NCBI GenBank assembly: GCA_009377575.1 | Contig: WHTU01000032.1 | Span: 1-36,670, forward strand | Length of the DNA stretch: 36,670 nucleotides | Direction of reading: 5' to 3' | DNA from: Nitrososphaeraceae archaeon | GTDB lineage: Archaea; Thermoproteota; Nitrososphaeria; Nitrososphaerales; Nitrososphaeraceae | Shown here: piece after piece, positions 16,796 through 25,729 of the stretch | Numbering within the stretch: position 1 is the stretch's first letter | Layout: each line of letters opens with the position of its first letter | Translations under genes and position numbers: made by a program | The notes under the pieces: model-generated | The model's input: only the letters and a program-made list of their open reading frames with translations | Databases searched by the model: none | Told to the model about the DNA's origin: nothing

Positions 16796-19700
16796 CTACT
16801 TGAACCGTCTTCGAGAATACTCATAGAACTCATCCAGAGTGTAAGGCTTCGAAGAATTACCAACACGTACATAGCATTCTTGTTGCTTTCCACCTTCATC
16901 ATATATGAAAATAGGTCTTGAAGAGGGTTCAATCACCACCTCACAAATTTCCTTTTCTTCTATAGGATGAAATTTAATTTTGAGGTATTCGTTCGCAGCT
17001 TTATTCTTTGTATACTTCTCTATTGATTGTCTAAGTTCTATTTCGAAGCCATCAGTGTTCTGCTTTTTCAGTGTTCCGTAGTCATATTGTAATCCGACCG
17101 GGTTGCCCTCGTCATCCACACCAATAAATAAAGTACCTCCTTCTGCATTCATGAAGGCGGCAACTGTTTTTGCAATTATCTTTTCTAAGACCTTTGGGTT
17201 TGGATTTCCAATCTTGATATCGTACCTAAAAGAAGATTTCCGTTCTATGCTACAGCTTTCCCGCTCTTTGATTCTTTCGATAATAAGTCTTTGAGGGTTT
17301 GCTGTCGTATCAGCAATTTTTCCAGTAGCTAAAAGTGAAGGTATATCAAAGACGGCCGTTGTAGTCCTAATCTTCCTTAACTCTTCAATCTTCTCCCTTA
17401 ATCGTATAATCTCCTTGTTAGAATCTTTCCACCAGTTCCTACTCCAGATCTGTTCTACGTTCCATCCTTTGCTCTCAAGAAATTCCTGCCTTGTTATATC
17501 ACGTTCCTTTGTACTTTCTGCTGATTGAAAGGATTTACCATCACATTCTATAGCTAGGATATACTTGGAAGCAAAATCCGGATGGACTACCGCTAAATCG
17601 ATCTTATAATTTGAGTGTCCAATATGAAGATCTACTTGGTATCCTAGTTTTTCTAATTCTATCTTAACTAATTTCTGCAATGAATCATCCTCTTCTGTTC
17701 CCGATACTGCAGTCCAGCTAGGTCGGATAAAGTGTAAAGAGGAAAGTATATCCTGCGTTTCTTGGGGGTTAGATTCGCTAATCGATCTTGCATAACATAG
17801 ATATTCTTTCAATCTTTTTGGTCCTCCATGCATGGCTTTATCAACTCTAATTTTATACGGATCAAAAGAGCAAACTATGATTATTTCTTGTTTAGCCCGA
17901 GCTATAGCTACGTTAAGATAATTTTCACCATCCACACCATTTATTGATCCAAAATGCACACTAAATGTATCCTTGGGATCTGAGAGATCTTTTGCATAAC
18001 CTAGGGAAAAAATAATTATATCACGTTCTTCGCCTTGAACCCTTTCGATATTCCTCACAAAGGGCAGATCACGGATAGCGTAAGTACTCTGATCATCTGT
18101 TGCAGAATATAATGCTTTAAATTCTTGATCATTCTGTTTTCTTCTCTCTATCTCTTCCCAAATTTCTTCCTTCTGGAGAGAGTTAAAAGTAATGATGCCA
18201 ACTGAACGATTTCTACCAGTTTTTTTATTCTCACAGAGAATGGCTTTGAGCTGATTCACAACTAGCTCGGCTTCAGCTTTATTTCTCCTGTCAATCCATG
18301 ATCCATTATTGCATGAAATCCATTTTATTGAAGGAATCAAAGGCTTCGAAACATTTGGTGCAATCTTTAAGGATCCATCATAAAATGCATGGTTTGAAAA
18401 ATCTATTAGTTCTTGGTGAACAGATCGATAATGCCAAGTGAGGTAGCTGTGGTTAAATGTCCTATTTGCCAAAGCAAGCAAACTTTCTGAGAGTAGCTCA
18501 CGGTCGTCTTCCTCACTTAGTATTTCTTCATCATCATCTTTACTTCTAAAATGGGCAATAGGCGGAAGCTGCTTTTCATCACCTATTATTACTACCTTTT
18601 TACCTCTATACAATGCAGCCAGAGATTGTGCAACATGTGATTGACTTGCTTCATCAAATATTATATAATCAAAGATATTCTGTTTGAGAGGAAAAATGGA
18701 AGATACTGCTGATGGTGTGGCTAACCAGCAAGGTGCAATCCTTAATACCATATTTTCGTATATTTCCAATAATTTTTTTATAGGTAATACATGTCTTCTT
18801 TTCTTCAGCTCATCTAAGAGCAATGACCATTTATTGTGTTGTGCTTTGTACAAACCATTCGCTTTTAACGTAATATCTGGTCTAATTACAGATTCATTGA
18901 TTTGGTAAAGTATCTTGTCAACTACAATCTTTCTATGTTCCTTTAACAATTCAGACAATTGTTCCCGATTAGATAGGTATGTTTCAAATGGCTGTCCTTT
19001 CAGATCAGGGTGTTTGCTTTCAACAAGGTCTATCCAATGAGCATAAAACTCTTGCCTTAGTTCTTCCTTCCAATCTAATTCAAACGACAATTTGTCCATA
19101 CATTGACGTAAAATTTCTTGCTCCGGAGTAGATAATTCAGCTTTTCTTCTATCATGGGCTTGTAATTCATCAAAGTCATTGATAGTATCCTGTATCTTGT
19201 TCAGTCTTGAATAAATGGAATCATGCAAGTGTTTAGATAATTCATTTTTCAATTCCTTTACACCATCTTCAGTTAAGAAAGATAAGAAATCATTAAAGTC
19301 ATTCCAAAATTGTAGACCTAATTCTGCACTTCGTATGGCTTCTTTAATCTGTTGTATGTCATCGGGCAGTCTAAGATACCTTTTTACTATCTCTCGCGCA
19401 TTGCGTTCCTTCCCTCCAGAGATAAACTTTCGAAACAGATTTCCTCCTGGGCTACTGTTTGAAAGGGTTTCAAGTGAAACAATGAGGCTTTGTTGGTTGG
19501 CAATGCTATCTGCTAGTACGATCTGTTTTTCCCTCAAATCAAGTATATTATTAACAATTTTTAAAAGTGTATTTTTTTCAGTTAGACCGAAATTGGAAAA
19601 ATCTTTTCTATAAAACCAGGGAGAATGGGCAAGATCAAATTTTTTACATCCATCTTCTAACCTTGCTATTTTGCCCGATAGATAGGATAAGGTATGATAC

Positions 19701-21298
19701 TTTACTTCTTGTACTATATGTCTTAAACTTAGTTTAGTAATGTAATCAGGTCTTGCCAAGGTATAGAGTTTTGTAACTGGCACTCCTACAAGGCTTTCAT
19801 CTCTCAGTGCATCTGCAATCCTTTTTTGTCGTTCAATTATTCTATCAATTTCACAAGAACAATTATTGAATTCTTGGTTGATTTTGGTAGCATTGCCAGA
19901 GGGAGCTTTATAGTCAAGAATATTAGCAAGTTTCTTGTAGAGGGAAAAACGATCCTTGCCATCATACAATGGTGCGATGTATCTCGATAGTCCTATTCTG
20001 TCAAGACGTTGATAAACTACATCTAGTGCATCACGCTTTTCGCAAACAAGAAGAACCTTCTCATCTTTGGCTAAAGCATTGGAAATTATGTTAACAATTA
20101 CTTGGGATTTTCCTGTGCCTGGAGGACCTCTTACTACAATACATTCGCAAGACATAGAAGCTAATACAACGGTGTCTTGGCTTGCATCGCTTGCTATGGT
20201 AGAGTTAAGTCTTGTGGTAGGAAAATCATCTAGACTTATACTCTCAGACTTCTCGTCTTGATTACTTACAGGTTCCGAAAGGCTTACGTCAATTGACTTG
20301 TCATCTGAAAGCAATTTTTCTATTATGCCGAAACTCTCATTACTGGATTCTTTCACTTTATTAATCAGGTCCTCATAGTCAGAATATATCGCATCTTCAC
20401 CTTGTGGGAATATACCTATTATTTTATGATTCACAAGTTGGAGTGGTTCATGTTTGATCCATGTTTGTCTATCATCAGTACTAACCATTCCTCCAGAAAC
20501 GTTAATCTTGCTCAGAGCTTCCACTTTGTTTAACTTATAGTTATTATTAATAATGAATTCATTTTTACTTAAGATGTTGACTAGCCCATCTAAAAATAAC
20601 AGTTCTAAACTCTTGGATCCACCTTCTTGTTCTTCAATTTTATCAAGTAAGTTTTCAAAGTCATTATAAAAGAGAGGTGATAGAGTTCTGCCACTCTCAA
20701 CCCTGATTTTTTCCATTAAAGCTCGATTTAATATTGGATCCTTATCCTCTGTAAAAATAATATACCAGCCACCCGGTCGAGCGTTTTCTTTATAGTCAAG
20801 GGATACTGGAAAAAGGATTAGAGGCCCTCTAACATAGGATTGTCTATCAAAATGACCAACTAAGAAAGGAAAACCTAAATAATTTTCTTGACGACCTGTT
20901 TCTCGCTGAATCTGTATGATATTCCGATATAGTTTTCTTAGCTTTGCCCTTTGCTTTTCAGCTTGTTGAGATCTATCAGAATTGGGCACAATACAAATGT
21001 GCTTTCTGTCAGACAGGGCATGATCAATGATTTTCTTGTCTGTGTCTATTCCAGATAAGTCAAAACACCACAGATCACGGATCCCTCTCAATATAATAGA
21101 ACGGTTTGCAGAATCAATTTTTAGAAGTCGATTCTGATAGTATTCTAACTTTCTAGATAAAACTTGATGCTGCTCATGTACTGGGATATTTGAAACCTTT
21201 GATGTTTGCACAGATATATTAGAATCTGTATCTGATCCGACCAATGTCATGTCAATCATTCTTCCACAGTTAGAACAAAATCTAGACTTGTCAGACAA
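16796..21298 (-). CDS. DUF4011-like SF1 helicase with Vsr-like nuclease and AlbA_2 domains
   Basis: A ~1500-residue multidomain defence-type protein. An N-terminal zinc knuckle (FCSNCG) is followed by a DUF4011-like region (~45-330), then an SF1 helicase split by a long helical insert: Walker A GPPGTGKS (~390), motif II FDEAS (~883), motif III GDEKQLPP, motif V VQGEERD (~1085) and motif VI NVAIARAK (~1130). A Vsr/DUF559-like nuclease follows at ~1215-1315 (KIDLAV, then AIECDGKSF, then QEFLESKGWNVEQIWSRNWW). Last is an AlbA_2 (Schlafen-type) domain at ~1340-1500 (IERKSSFRYD, AAFMNAEGGTLFIGVDDEG). DUF4011-helicase-Vsr proteins are known defence genes (Hhe type); the C-terminal AlbA_2 is unusual. 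TTG 21298 is the only canonical start, but the frame is open to 21367 and the upstream part encodes SCTYCG, the first half of the zinc ribbon. Confidence 0.88.
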   Translation of the reverse strand: MSDKSRFCSNCGRMIDMTLVGSDTDSNISVQTSKVSNIPVHEQHQVLSRKLEYYQNRLLKIDSANRSIILRGIRDLWCFDLSGIDTDKKIIDHALSDRKHICIVPNSDRSQQAEKQRAKLRKLYRNIIQIQRETGRQENYLGFPFLVGHFDRQSYVRGPLILFPVSLDYKENARPGGWYIIFTEDKDPILNRALMEKIRVESGRTLSPLFYNDFENLLDKIEEQEGGSKSLELLFLDGLVNILSKNEFIINNNYKLNKVEALSKINVSGGMVSTDDRQTWIKHEPLQLVNHKIIGIFPQGEDAIYSDYEDLINKVKESSNESFGIIEKLLSDDKSIDVSLSEPVSNQDEKSESISLDDFPTTRLNSTIASDASQDTVVLASMSCECIVVRGPPGTGKSQVIVNIISNALAKDEKVLLVCEKRDALDVVYQRLDRIGLSRYIAPLYDGKDRFSLYKKLANILDYKAPSGNATKINQEFNNCSCEIDRIIERQKRIADALRDESLVGVPVTKLYTLARPDYITKLSLRHIVQEVKYHTLSYLSGKIARLEDGCKKFDLAHSPWFYRKDFSNFGLTEKNTLLKIVNNILDLREKQIVLADSIANQQSLIVSLETLSNSSPGGNLFRKFISGGKERNAREIVKRYLRLPDDIQQIKEAIRSAELGLQFWNDFNDFLSFLTEDGVKELKNELSKHLHDSIYSRLNKIQDTINDFDELQAHDRRKAELSTPEQEILRQCMDKLSFELDWKEELRQEFYAHWIDLVESKHPDLKGQPFETYLSNREQLSELLKEHRKIVVDKILYQINESVIRPDITLKANGLYKAQHNKWSLLLDELKKRRHVLPIKKLLEIYENMVLRIAPCWLATPSAVSSIFPLKQNIFDYIIFDEASQSHVAQSLAALYRGKKVVIIGDEKQLPPIAHFRSKDDDEEILSEEDDRELLSESLLALANRTFNHSYLTWHYRSVHQELIDFSNHAFYDGSLKIAPNVSKPLIPSIKWISCNNGSWIDRRNKAEAELVVNQLKAILCENKKTGRNRSVGIITFNSLQKEEIWEEIERRKQNDQEFKALYSATDDQSTYAIRDLPFVRNIERVQGEERDIIIFSLGYAKDLSDPKDTFSVHFGSINGVDGENYLNVAIARAKQEIIIVCSFDPYKIRVDKAMHGGPKRLKEYLCYARSISESNPQETQDILSSLHFIRPSWTAVSGTEEDDSLQKLVKIELEKLGYQVDLHIGHSNYKIDLAVVHPDFASKYILAIECDGKSFQSAESTKERDITRQEFLESKGWNVEQIWSRNWWKDSNKEIIRLREKIEELRKIRTTTAVFDIPSLLATGKIADTTANPQRLIIERIKERESCSIERKSSFRYDIKIGNPNPKVLEKIIAKTVAAFMNAEGGTLFIGVDDEGNPVGLQYDYGTLKKQNTDGFEIELRQSIEKYTKNKAANEYLKIKFHPIEEKEICEVVIEPSSRPIFIYDEGGKQQECYVRVGNSSKPYTLDEFYEYSRRRFK

Positions 21299-21476
21299 AT
21301 TATACCCACAGTAGGTACATGAAAACAGATCTATCGAGAATGATAAGCAGCAACTAGCATTTAAGTATTAATTAGATTCCAGATTTTACATTATGATAGT
21401 ATGTAGTTTGTATATTTTCTTGTGAACTAATTCTAAGTTAAGAAAAATTAATTACATATCCTTGACTTAATCATTT

Positions 21477-22418
21477 ATGGAAACTTGTGCAGGGTGCGGT
21501 TTTGACCTAGAAGGAGCCGAGAAGTTCTGTCCTTCATGTGGAAATTCTGTTTCTGCTGACAACTCTCTTGACGAGATTATTTTAGATGTAGCCCTCCCCA
21601 TCAGGTTAAGATATGAAGAAGCCATCAAAACTAATATCGAAAACCAGTCAGTGATAAGAGTGTCAGGGGCAAGTCTTGACTTTTATCCTTACTATGTCTT
21701 TGAGTATAAAATAGATATTTCTAAAAATGATCCTTCAGGTAAAAAACACAATCTTCAGAACCAAGACGTAGTTATTGTTGATGCTTTCAATGGTGAATTA
21801 TTATCTGACAAGAAAAGAACCAAATTTGTGAACAATCTCAATCCTTTTCTTTCGAAGAAGAATGTGGATTTAGTACCTAGTGGAATCGCTGGAAGAAACC
21901 AAATCATTATTGATTTAAGAAATATAGAACATATAAGAAATCTTAAATTACAGTTAACAGGGGATTATGCGATTAACCTTATTGATAATAAGGTATCATT
22001 GATAGCTGTTGAAAAGGCTGTTTTGAGAGATATTATTTCAAACAATACGATGGAGATTTCTTACAAGAAAAAAAAGGCTAAAGGCAAGACGGAGGAACAA
22101 AAAATGCGTGTTATTCCTAGACGTCACGAGGTAGAAATCCTGATAAAATCTGTTGTCTATGTTCCTATATGGGTAATAAATATGAAGGCCGGAGATTTTA
22201 ACTATAAGCGCGAGGCCTTAGCAGCATCTAGCACCATTCTTACAGATGAAATTGCATCATGCCCAAAACATTCTTCCATCGCAAGAGTATGGAAGAAACC
22301 AAAGCAGACTGCCGCACTATGCGAAACATGTGGTGGAGCATTTTGCAATGGCCATATCTTTAAAATCAATCAAACGTACTATTGTAAAGAGCACCTACCA
22401 AATACGCCATTACGATAG
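21477..22418 (+). CDS. Zinc-ribbon and LIM-like zinc-finger protein
   Basis: A 313-residue protein with zinc sites at both ends. The N-terminal ribbon is CAGCGFDLEGAEKFCPSCG (~4-22). The C-terminal site combines CPKHSS, CETCGGAFCNGHIF and YYCKEH (~260-308), resembling a LIM or B-box-like knuckle. The middle (~40-255) is beta-rich; it contains YPYYVFEYKIDI and VVIVDAFNGEL, a pattern seen in archaeal proteins that also carry membrane or ribbon parts, and a basic stretch KKKKAKGKTEEQK. It is transcribed divergently from the helicase-nuclease gene across a 178-base shared promoter region, and its ribbon resembles the helicase's own N-terminus. Interaction or co-regulation is inferred. The exact family is not recognised. 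Confidence 0.75.
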   Translation: METCAGCGFDLEGAEKFCPSCGNSVSADNSLDEIILDVALPIRLRYEEAIKTNIENQSVIRVSGASLDFYPYYVFEYKIDISKNDPSGKKHNLQNQDVVIVDAFNGELLSDKKRTKFVNNLNPFLSKKNVDLVPSGIAGRNQIIIDLRNIEHIRNLKLQLTGDYAINLIDNKVSLIAVEKAVLRDIISNNTMEISYKKKKAKGKTEEQKMRVIPRRHEVEILIKSVVYVPIWVINMKAGDFNYKREALAASSTILTDEIASCPKHSSIARVWKKPKQTAALCETCGGAFCNGHIFKINQTYYCKEHLPNTPLR

Positions 22419-22589
22419 CAAATGACAGGATTCTAACAATTTAGGCAGGCTATCATCTTCTTTGCTGTACTTACGCTTACTCAGGTCATTAGAGATTTCA
22501 AATTTTACAGGCATATCAATTTTCACAGGCAGATAGTATACTTTCGGGGGATTGTTTATAAGAATAGATTTTCTAATTTAATTTGAGAA

Positions 22590-23072
22590 CTAAACCGTAG
22601 ACCCATAACGATCCATAAGGAATTCCTCATTATTTTCTAGATCTATGTTTGCAAGCTCTGCTGGTGAATAGCCTTCAAATTCAGTTTGTTCGAGGCCTAA
22701 GTCTTTCTGAAGTTTTCTAATTTGTCCTATAAACCGCCTCATATCATCATGATCGCACTCTCTTTTAGCTAATAGAAATCCATTCCATGATTTGCTGAGA
22801 GCTATCCAGGTCTGATTCCATGTATATCCACTTGATAGCATCTCATCAGGCTCCAGTTCTCGCCAATGTTCAGGCTGCCATGTACGCCAAAATGCAGGTT
22901 TATACGGATCGTACTTTCCTCCCCATTTAGGACCAGTTGAATATCGCATAAAGCCCTTTTTTTCACTAGCTCTCTTTCGATGCCATCGCTTTATGTAAGG
23001 TCTACGTGCATTCCTGTATCTGTAGACTTTTTCAACAAGGTATTTGTCATAGGAGTGTCTTCTCCTCTTCAA
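22590..23072 (-). CDS. Basic, Trp/Arg-rich hypothetical protein
   Basis: A 160-residue protein. The first ~75 residues are strongly basic and aromatic (MKRRRHSYDK, RRPYIKRWHRKR, PAFWRTWQPEHW); the C-terminal half is acidic and helical (RRFIGQIRKLQKDLGLEQ). No domain is recognised. TTG 23072 is the only start in frame, as it directly follows an in-frame TAA. It lies downstream of a ribbon-helix-helix gene on the same strand and has the look of a small plasmid or virus protein that binds DNA; that is inference. Confidence 0.55.
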   Translation of the reverse strand: MKRRRHSYDKYLVEKVYRYRNARRPYIKRWHRKRASEKKGFMRYSTGPKWGGKYDPYKPAFWRTWQPEHWRELEPDEMLSSGYTWNQTWIALSKSWNGFLLAKRECDHDDMRRFIGQIRKLQKDLGLEQTEFEGYSPAELANIDLENNEEFLMDRYGSTV

Positions 23073-23156
23073 TTAATCCTAGAAAGTATACCGTGTTATT
23101 CCCTAAAAGTCTTTTTTTACTACGAACCGATTGAGTCCAAGAAGTTCCTTATGCTC

Positions 23157-23384
23157 CTACTTTTTAATAGCAGATGATTGAGCTGTCTTTTCTTTTTGCC
23201 TCTTAAAATAAATATTCAGTTTTTGCCTCTCTATTTTTTGTTCCCTTAATTCATACAACTTATTCCTCATACATTCCAAAGCAAATTCAGGAACACTTCG
23301 ATACATACCATTTTTTACGGCTAATTCTCCTATTAAATCATAAAGCGCTGTCGGAATATTAATATGAACTAAATTTCTGAGCAT
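23157..23384 (-). CDS. Ribbon-helix-helix DNA-binding protein
   Basis: A 75-residue CopG/Arc-type regulator. The beta strand is NLVHINIPTAL (~3-13), the first helix is YDLIGELAVKNGM and the second helix RSVPEFALECMRNKLYELRE, with the usual turn between them. The C-terminal tail is basic (KIERQKLNIYFKRQKEK). Such proteins dimerise and often repress their own gene or control plasmid copy number. Two copies of a CTA-TTAATACATT-TAG motif lie 36-100 bases upstream of its ATG, and a third lies before the other ribbon-helix-helix gene of the element. Confidence 0.8.
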   Translation of the reverse strand: MLRNLVHINIPTALYDLIGELAVKNGMYRSVPEFALECMRNKLYELREQKIERQKLNIYFKRQKEKTAQSSAIKK

Positions 23385-23419
23385 CTATTGAGTTTCCTAC
23401 TTTAATTATGGTAGTTGGA

Positions 23420-23484
23420 CTATTTAATACATTCGATTAGACCACTTTTTGTCACAAGATTAGCCTACTTAATACATTTAATAG
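23420..23484. promoter_or_regulatory. Two putative operator copies upstream of RHH gene
   Basis: Within the 341-base gap 23385-23725, the core TTAATACATT occurs at 23424-23433 and 23469-23478, 45 bases apart. Each is framed by CTA on the left and TAG on the right (23420-23440 and 23465-23484). The same arrangement, inverted, is at 28637-28657. The core overlaps TATA-like sequence, so a bound repressor could block transcription. The rest of the gap shows no gene. Confidence 0.5.
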
Positions 23485-23725
23485 GACATGAAAAATATCA
23501 TCTTTTATCTATACCTCTACAATATTGTAGTAGCTTCGACACTAGCTTTTTCTATACACTGCATAAATAATCTTAGTTATATAATTACACAATTATGTTA
23601 CAGGAAAGTTGCACCCTCATTAGAAGTTAAGTACAAGGAGAGTAAACGCAGCATAATGGGATAGATTTTTACACAATCATATTCTCTAAGATTAATAAAT
23701 CTCCATTTTCTGTATAATTAGCGGT

Positions 23726-24304
23726 TTGTTAGGTAACGAGCAATCACTCACAATCATTGTGATTGTATCAGTTTTCGGTATGACAATTTTGCAACAAATG
23801 TCAACTACACTTCTGGTACAGGCTTCAAATGATTCTCCGTATAGTTCTGGATATGATCACGGATGTAATGATGCAGCGATATCTGATCCATCTGAGAGAT
23901 ACATTAATCAACCAGGAAAAGGTCCATCATTTCATACGGGAGAATTCATGAACGGATATTACGATGGATTCGATGCCTGTTCAGATGGGGCTGGTGATGT
24001 AGGAAACAATGCTGCTGATGGAAATCTAAGAGTAATCACAAGTCTGGACATGGGTACCTACGGTAATCAATACTGTGCCAGTAGAACGTTCGATATGCGG
24101 ATATATGTCCAATCAGAATTGACACAAGAAAAGATAGTCGGAGCTTGTGAAGATCAAGAAACAACATTCAACGGGCTTAATGTGGCTACTGGTTCATCGT
24201 TCAGAGTGTGCGCATACGGAAATGATTTGGATTTGTCAGGCTGTAAAACTGCAATTAATGGACCAGAATCAAAACCAGAGCGAGTAACCGTCAGAGTTTC
24301 TTAG
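23726..24304 (+). CDS. Small secreted protein
   Basis: A 192-residue predicted exported protein. TTG 23726 gives a hydrophobic signal segment (LTIIVIVSVFGMTILQQM, ~8-25) and an Ala/Ser cleavage region. The mature part begins with a Gly/Tyr/Asp-rich region (SGYDHGCNDAAIS, GEFMNGYYDGFDAC) containing paired cysteines, then a beta-rich domain with further cysteines (C118, C137, C158 and C174 approximately) that could form disulphides. The GY/D pattern resembles the protein at 2291-2797. The function is unknown. It lies among element genes but looks like a chromosomal-type exported protein, perhaps a cargo gene. Confidence 0.7.
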   Translation: MLGNEQSLTIIVIVSVFGMTILQQMSTTLLVQASNDSPYSSGYDHGCNDAAISDPSERYINQPGKGPSFHTGEFMNGYYDGFDACSDGAGDVGNNAADGNLRVITSLDMGTYGNQYCASRTFDMRIYVQSELTQEKIVGACEDQETTFNGLNVATGSSFRVCAYGNDLDLSGCKTAINGPESKPERVTVRVS

Positions 24305-24457
24305 ATTAAAATAGTTAGTTATTGATTTCCTTTGGTAGGCATAGTTCTTTCGTATTTAGGCGCTAGCTTTCAGTGAGTAAAAATTTGCCGGAAACCTAAA
24401 TTGATCCCCATTCGATTTAAAGTTATAAAATAAAGGCGATCGCATTATAAGTCATAG

Positions 24458-25399
24458 ATGATCCCTACGCGATTATCCGAATGGAATTACGAAATAATAA
24501 AGGAATTAGTAGAAAAGGGGTATTTGGAGGCTGATACCTTTGAATTCAAGCGTGAAATAAAGAGTAGAAATCCTAAATTGAATGATAGAATTGTTGAAAC
24601 AGCTTGTGCCTTCGCGAACACTGTAGGAGGATTCATAATATTTGGAATTGATGATCTAGGCAATAGTAAGAAAGACAGAATAATTGGTCTTCAAGAATCG
24701 GATGATTTATCGAAGGAATTTGGAGATAAAATGAAGTCAATTAATCCAACCCCCTATTATGACTTTGTAAATCCTCCGATCAAAATCCAGGAAAAAGATA
24801 CGGTATTATTTGTTACCTACATTCCTCAAAGTAGCGCTCGTCCACATATGAAATCGGATGTGGGCAGATTTTATTATAGAACTAATAAGGGCAATGAAAT
24901 AATGAATTATCAGCAAGTCATGGAAGCTTTTTTACATTATGAAGAAAGGAGAAGTAAACTAAACTTACTATATATTGAATTACTCAGTAATTCTATTATA
25001 GCAAGTGAAATTCTGCGCATTTCAAATAAACAATTAGATGAAGCTGCCAATGGAAAGGAAAGATATCTGCCCTATTCCCCTTTAAAATTTGAATTGACAA
25101 TAACTAGCACATTGCTACCTGAAGTATATAGCATAATACAAAATGACCGTGAATTGACACAATCATTATTTAGGTTGAAATTACAGCTCAGTACGATAAA
25201 TTCAGAAATTAGCATATATCATTCCCTAGATCCTGAACGCAAGGAATTTCAGTATGATACTCACAACGAATACATAAGAGAATGCATCGATGAATATTCA
25301 TTACCTTTGATGAATAATATAATGAAAACATTAGAATTGAAATATGGATTGGCTAATCCTTTTTCTGATTCACAATTTGAAATCTTCAAGAAGATATAA
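24458..25399 (+). CDS. AlbA_2 (Schlafen-type) domain protein
   Basis: A 313-residue protein with an N-terminal AlbA_2 domain (~15-165): the FEFKREIKSRN strand with the acidic-basic pair, then VETACAFANTVGGFIIFGIDD, a DKMKSINPTPYYDF segment, and GRFYYRTNKGNEIMNYQQ. This is the core that Schlafen proteins and many microbial ATP-binding or regulatory proteins share; in some Schlafens it cleaves tRNA or rRNA. The C-terminal half is helical with no known motif. The AlbA_2 domain resembles, but is not nearly identical to, the C-terminus of the large helicase protein 3 kb away. A defence or regulatory role is inferred from context. Confidence 0.8.
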   Translation: MIPTRLSEWNYEIIKELVEKGYLEADTFEFKREIKSRNPKLNDRIVETACAFANTVGGFIIFGIDDLGNSKKDRIIGLQESDDLSKEFGDKMKSINPTPYYDFVNPPIKIQEKDTVLFVTYIPQSSARPHMKSDVGRFYYRTNKGNEIMNYQQVMEAFLHYEERRSKLNLLYIELLSNSIIASEILRISNKQLDEAANGKERYLPYSPLKFELTITSTLLPEVYSIIQNDRELTQSLFRLKLQLSTINSEISIYHSLDPERKEFQYDTHNEYIRECIDEYSLPLMNNIMKTLELKYGLANPFSDSQFEIFKKI

Positions 25400-25548
25400 T
25401 ATATTATTCTTTATCCCCAAAGTTGTAAACTGTCTATGTACAGCCAGATATAACCCTGAGAGTAATCTATCCGATATTCTCTGTATTCTCTATATTTTTA
25501 ATGCTCTGTTCCATTGGAATTCATTATAGTTCCATTGAAGTACGCTTC

Positions 25549-25680
25549 TGTCAAGGTATGTCATAGTTGTCATGGGTAATTTCTATTCCTTATTTTTGTA
25601 AATGGATGAATATATATTATAAACCTATAAAAAAGAGAGAAAATAAAAAATGTACTATGACACTACGACAAACTATGACA
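25549..25680. other. Putative replication origin with inverted iteron clusters
   Basis: In the 330-base gap after the AlbA_2 gene, three tandem units of ~9-10 bases lie at 25549-25576 (TGTCAAGGTA, TGTCATAGT, TGTCATGGG). Three more in the opposite orientation lie at 25654-25680 (ACTATGACA, ACTACGACA, ACTATGACA). Between them is a ~75-base stretch of nearly pure A/T. Short iterons on both sides of an AT-rich segment, beside a primase-helicase gene, is a usual origin layout. The role is inferred; a regulatory site for the nearby genes is the alternative. Confidence 0.55.
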
Positions 25681-25729
25681 GGAGATTGCAATAGACAAGA
25701 ATTATTGCATTGGCTTTGATATAGTCACA

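Noticed and set aside
16589-16921. 110-aa plus-strand open frame over the hsdM-helicase gap
   Set aside because: Its Phe/Leu-rich start is just the complement of the Lys-coding repeats, and its end overlaps the helicase gene.
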